A stretch of 10,875 nt of DNA. Origin: Geobacter sp. UBA1603. GTDB taxonomy: Bacteria; Desulfobacterota; Desulfuromonadia; Geobacterales; Pseudopelobacteraceae. Shown here in pieces: positions 8,206 to 10,875 of the stretch. The translations under genes and the position numbers were made by a program. Where the stretch lies: NCBI GenBank assembly GCA_002322035.1, contig DCNF01000051.1:382-11256 (forward strand), written 5' to 3'. Within the stretch, counting starts at the first letter, position 1. Every line of letters begins with the position of its first letter. The notes beneath the pieces were generated by a model, which searched no databases, had not been told where the DNA came from, and saw only the letters and a program-made list of their open reading frames with translations.

Positions 8206-8238
8206 ACAAAAGCCTCTGAAAAAATCAGAGGCTTTTGT
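8206..8238 (-). terminator. intrinsic terminator of the LysM/envelope operon
   Basis: Perfect 14-bp stem: acaaaagcctctga (8206-8219) pairs with tcagaggcttttgt (8225-8238) around a loop of five A's (five T's on the minus strand). On the minus strand the stem is followed by a T-rich run (gcttttgttttct), so it best terminates the leftward operon ending at 8338. On the plus strand the following sequence (tgtgtctgtt) is poorer. It isolates cusCBA from upstream transcription. The rest of the 7988-8337 gap holds the candidate cus promoter and operators at 8018-8106; I see nothing convincing in 8107-8205 or 8239-8337. Confidence 0.85.
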
Positions 8239-8337
8239 GTGTCTGTTGGCCGAAGGCACCTCACGGTATTCAGCGGGCACCATCATTATTAGGAATACAT
8301 ACAAGGTGCCATTAATTCTCGTGTCTGCACGTTTTTC

Positions 8338-9108
8338 TTACTGGCCGGAGAGTTTCAGATAACTTTCCGCCTTGTAGAGGCTGGCATCAGCAGCAAGGGG
8401 GGATGAGGGGTTAGCCGCCAGAAAGCGGTCAAACAGGTCGAGGGCCGACCGAAAATCCTCCTGCCGGTACGCCTTGACCGCCTGTTCGTAAAGCCCTTGC
8501 CCATTTCCAGCAACCGGCGTTTCTTCCGCCTGGTTCTGTGGTGATATCTGGCGGCGGGCGGCTGCTTTGAGCGGCTGGCGGGCCGGTCGCTCATCCTTCT
8601 TTTCAACGGTACTGCGTTTGGCTGACCGCTTTTTTGAAGGAGCGCCGTCGAGGCGTTTCAGTTCACTCAAGGAAATTTCGGTCACTGGATCGGCAGATGC
8701 TTTGGCCGCTGAAGGCTGGCGGGGCTGCACGGCAGAAACCGGAGTCGCAGATTTTTCCTGATGCGCCGGGCGTTTTTTGGCAGCCGGGTGTTCCTCGCCA
8801 GTGGCGGTGGACACTGGAATCTTGAGGGTATCACCCGGATGAATCAGATGGGGGTTTTTCAGGTCATTGAACAGCAGGATCTGGGGATAGTAGGAACCAC
8901 GACCGTTGAAACGGCGTGAAATACCGAACAGGGTATCTCCTTTTTCCACGGCAACTTCCCGGACCAGTACCCCGTCTGTTTTGGCGGCCGGTTTTTCGCT
9001 TTTCGGCACAGCGGCCGGAGAATAAAGATAGTACTGCTGGCAGAATGCCGGAACTGCACAGAAGATGAGGAACGCGGCTGCTATGGAACTGCATGCGGTT
9101 CTGATCAT
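8338..9108 (-). CDS. secreted LysM-domain protein with C-terminal TPR
   Basis: Exported, probably peptidoglycan-associated protein of 256 residues. Start chosen at ATG 9108: it has CAGGT (9115-9119) 6 nt upstream, sits 1 nt after the TGA of the preceding gene (9110-9112), and places a clean signal peptide at residues 1-23 (IAAAFLIFCAVPAFC). An in-frame ATG at 9138 would overlap the upstream gene and add ten polar residues. Residues 50-98 are a LysM domain (VEKGDTLFGISRRF, PQILLFNDL, HPGDTLKIPV), a fold that binds peptidoglycan or chitin GlcNAc. Residues 105-200 are a low-complexity Ala/Lys/Pro/Gln linker. Residues 205-253 form a TPR-like helix pair or slightly more (YEQAVKAYRQEDFRSALDLF, ADASLYKAESYLKL). 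The LysM-linker-TPR layout recalls FimV-like or envelope-assembly scaffolds, but no specific role can be assigned. Likely translationally coupled to the upstream gene. Confidence 0.85.
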   Translation of the reverse strand: MIRTACSSIAAAFLIFCAVPAFCQQYYLYSPAAVPKSEKPAAKTDGVLVREVAVEKGDTLFGISRRFNGRGSYYPQILLFNDLKNPHLIHPGDTLKIPVSTATGEEHPAAKKRPAHQEKSATPVSAVQPRQPSAAKASADPVTEISLSELKRLDGAPSKKRSAKRSTVEKKDERPARQPLKAAARRQISPQNQAEETPVAGNGQGLYEQAVKAYRQEDFRSALDLFDRFLAANPSSPLAADASLYKAESYLKLSGQ

Positions 9109-9109
9109 G

Positions 9110-10875
9110 TCAGTACCTGTTTCCCAGTTGATCTTCATAGGTCAGCATATTTCTGACCTTGATGTTGGTGCCGACGCCGGTCTCCGGCTTAACCCGGAAC
9201 GAGACCTTAATTGTACGTTTTTCGCCAGCGCCCAATTCCTTAAACTTCCAGACGATGCCGTCGCCGGCCACAGAACTGCTGACGGGGTCAGCGGCAACAA
9301 GTTCGAGCTGTTCAGGCCAGACACTCTTCAGTTCGACGACCCTGGCCAGATTGGAACCCTTGTTGGAGATGGTCAGATCGAACGCGGCGACCTCGCCTGG
9401 CTTGAGGCGCCCGTCGCGGCCGGCTGCTGCCGACATGGCCATCTGCAGCACCGGACGTGAGTAAATCAAGCGGGCTGATGCCGATGAATGGCGGGCCGGA
9501 TCACTTTCCGATGCGAAAGAAATTTCGATGCCTCCCTGACTCTGGTCCGCAGCGGAACGTGGAGTGCTGACCTCGATTACGACACTGGCCTCTTCTTTGG
9601 GAGCCAGTGGGCCGATTTCGGTGATAACCGGCTCGCTGGCCTGGCGGATGCCGTCACGGTTCAGGTCGTTAAAGACGACCGCCTGCTGAACTGCGGTGGC
9701 AGACGAGATAATCTTGAATTTTTCGCGGAGGTTGCCGGTGTTGGTGACCACAAACGGAACCGAAACGGTCTGGCCGGGGATAACCGTCAGCCGCTCGGAG
9801 CCAGAACGGACAAGGATGCCGCGCTGCACCTGGACGCTCGAGAGATTGGAAACAAATACCGCACTGGTTTTGAGCGGGTTGTTGACCAATTCGGCGCGGG
9901 TGAGTAACTCCTGTCCAGCCAGTGAGTCCTCCTTGAGCTGGAAGGTGACGGTAAACTCTTTACTCTCTCCGGAACGGACCGTCATTCCATCCAGAACCAG
10001 AGCGGTCTTGCCCTCCTGGCGAAGACCTGCAGCCGCAATATCAACCGGCTCGAGTTGCGGCGGGTAGGCCAGACGGAATGTGACATCCTGGGCGGCAGTT
10101 GATCCGACGTTCAGAACAGCAACCCGATAGGCAATTTTGTCGCCCGGCAGCGGCTGATTCCGGTCGGTTCTTACCAAGGCCCGCAGCAAAGGTGCCGAGG
10201 CAGTCAGGCGCACCTCACGAGACTGGGTGGCTTCCGCCATGAAGCGAGAGGCCGCCTTGACCGGATGGGTGATGCGCAGCCCGTCGATGCTTGCGGCTGG
10301 GATAGCAAGGGTTACGACGCCGCGGAAAGTTTCTCCCGGAGACAGAACCGGTGTGCTGGAGATGGGCATGTCCGGAGCGACCGCCGCTGCAAATGAGGCC
10401 CGGAATTCTGTCGGGAATCCGGTTTCAAGAGAAAATGAATCGCTTCCATTGCCACGATTGGTAATTTCAAACGGGACACTGATCCGCTGGGCAACTTCGT
10501 AGGATTGCTGGAGGGGAAGCAGGTTAAACTCAAAACCAGCGTATTGGGCAACTTCAAGCTGCAGGATCTGGGTGTTCTCCGCAGGTGGCTCAACAGCGGC
10601 AACCGTGGCCGGCAGAGCGACGGCAATACCCAGTTCCTTCAGCTTTGAAGCGGCTGCAGAAGCTGCCCGGGTACCGGGATACGTTTCGATAATCGACTTG
10701 TACTGGGCAATTGCCTTCTCGCGCAAAGCTGACTTCTCGGAACGGCTCTTTTCATCGGCAGCCCGTTGACGCGCCTGACGCTCATCTTCAGCTTTTCTGG
10801 CAGCAACCTTTTCCTGCTCGGCCCTGGCGGCAGCCTGGCGATTAATTTCTGCCTCTGCCGCCGCTTTTTCTGCTG
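9110..10875 (-). CDS. large envelope protein: charged helix, TPR-like repeat and four Ig-like/DUF11-like domains (5' end outside window)
   Basis: The frame is open to the window edge. The TTG at 10726 is an internal leucine codon, and upstream codons read an Ala/Glu/Lys/Arg/Gln-rich helix (for example AARKAEDERQARQRAADEKS), so the start is beyond 10875. About 588 residues are visible. In order: the charged TolA-like helix (nt 10875 to about 10727), a TPR-like pair (REKAIAQYKSIIETYPGTRAA, nt about 10726-10628), then a linker and about four beta-sandwich domains of roughly 115-125 residues (nt about 10561-10211, 10210-9839, 9835-9467, 9451-9119). These share the pattern PG(E/D/Q)xxxxxxxxxxNxG seen in DUF11/CARDB/NEW3-type domains (PFEITNRGNGSD, YRVAVLNVGST, PFVVTNTGNLRE, FDLTISNKGSN). 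Domain three has an EF-hand-like loop, DLNRDGIRQASE (9632-9667). The tail ends EDQLGNRY at TGA 9110-9112. It is probably exported and surface or periplasmic; function unknown. First visible gene of a pair with the LysM protein. Confidence 0.82.
   Translation of the reverse strand, partial: AEKAAAEAEINRQAAARAEQEKVAARKAEDERQARQRAADEKSRSEKSALREKAIAQYKSIIETYPGTRAASAAASKLKELGIAVALPATVAAVEPPAENTQILQLEVAQYAGFEFNLLPLQQSYEVAQRISVPFEITNRGNGSDSFSLETGFPTEFRASFAAAVAPDMPISSTPVLSPGETFRGVVTLAIPAASIDGLRITHPVKAASRFMAEATQSREVRLTASAPLLRALVRTDRNQPLPGDKIAYRVAVLNVGSTAAQDVTFRLAYPPQLEPVDIAAAGLRQEGKTALVLDGMTVRSGESKEFTVTFQLKEDSLAGQELLTRAELVNNPLKTSAVFVSNLSSVQVQRGILVRSGSERLTVIPGQTVSVPFVVTNTGNLREKFKIISSATAVQQAVVFNDLNRDGIRQASEPVITEIGPLAPKEEASVVIEVSTPRSAADQSQGGIEISFASESDPARHSSASARLIYSRPVLQMAMSAAAGRDGRLKPGEVAAFDLTISNKGSNLARVVELKSVWPEQLELVAADPVSSSVAGDGIVWKFKELGAGEKRTIKVSFRVKPETGVGTNIKVRNMLTYEDQLGNRY

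Noticed and set aside
7968..8219. Possible 83-codon plus-strand gene in the cusC upstream gap
   Set aside because: It overlaps the cusC 5' end, covers the whole promoter region, has no convincing ribosome binding site, and its product shows no signal peptide or domain.
8255..8311. ggcacct / aggtgcc inverted 7-mers in the gap downstream of the LysM gene
   Set aside because: The arms are short and about 40 bp apart, with no flanking T-run or other structure; likely chance, and the real terminator is at 8206-8238.

Overview
The window looks like a chromosomal segment of a Gram-negative bacterium with fairly high GC. The gene content is a complete RND/TolC tripartite metal pump, a UvrA with high similarity to proteobacterial UvrA, and secreted LysM and Ig-like repeat proteins. 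Together with the GC-rich dispersed-repeat style, this is most like Geobacteraceae/Desulfuromonadota. The lineage call is an impression from protein style, not a search result.

Layout. (1) 1-1265 (+): the 3' part of uvrA (nucleotide excision repair); its 5' end lies outside the window. (2) 1359-2003 (+): a small secreted protein of unknown function, with a signal peptide and a Pro/Ala/Glu-rich linker. (3) 2028-2062: a strong 15-bp hairpin between two convergent units. (4) 7987 down to 2074 (-): a heavy-metal efflux operon in the order cusC-cusB-cusA, reading leftwards. cusC and cusB overlap by 14 nt. An 84-bp GC-rich inverted-repeat element (5229-5312) sits between cusB and cusA. (5) 7988-8337: a gene-free stretch holding the likely cusC promoter and candidate operator repeats, then a strong terminator (8206-8238) for the next operon. 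(6) 10875 down to 8338 (-): a cell-envelope pair. The first is a large protein, truncated by the window edge, with a charged helical N-terminal part, a TPR-like helix pair and about four Ig-like/DUF11-like beta domains. It is followed after 1 nt by a LysM plus TPR secreted protein.

How the genes work together. CusC (outer-membrane channel), CusB (periplasmic adaptor) and CusA (inner-membrane proton-driven pump) form one export machine. CusA keeps, at consistent alignment offsets, the three-methionine periplasmic site and most of the transmembrane methionines described for E. coli CusA. The likely substrate is therefore Cu(I)/Ag(I) rather than Zn/Co/Cd. No cusF and no metal-sensing regulator is present in the window. 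CusB carries its own N-terminal heavy-metal-binding module and a His/Met-rich tail, which may cover the metallochaperone role.

The window does not contain an obviously new defence or mobile system. The least explained parts are the envelope pair on the right, the small secreted protein at 1359-2003, and the inverted-repeat element inside the cus operon.
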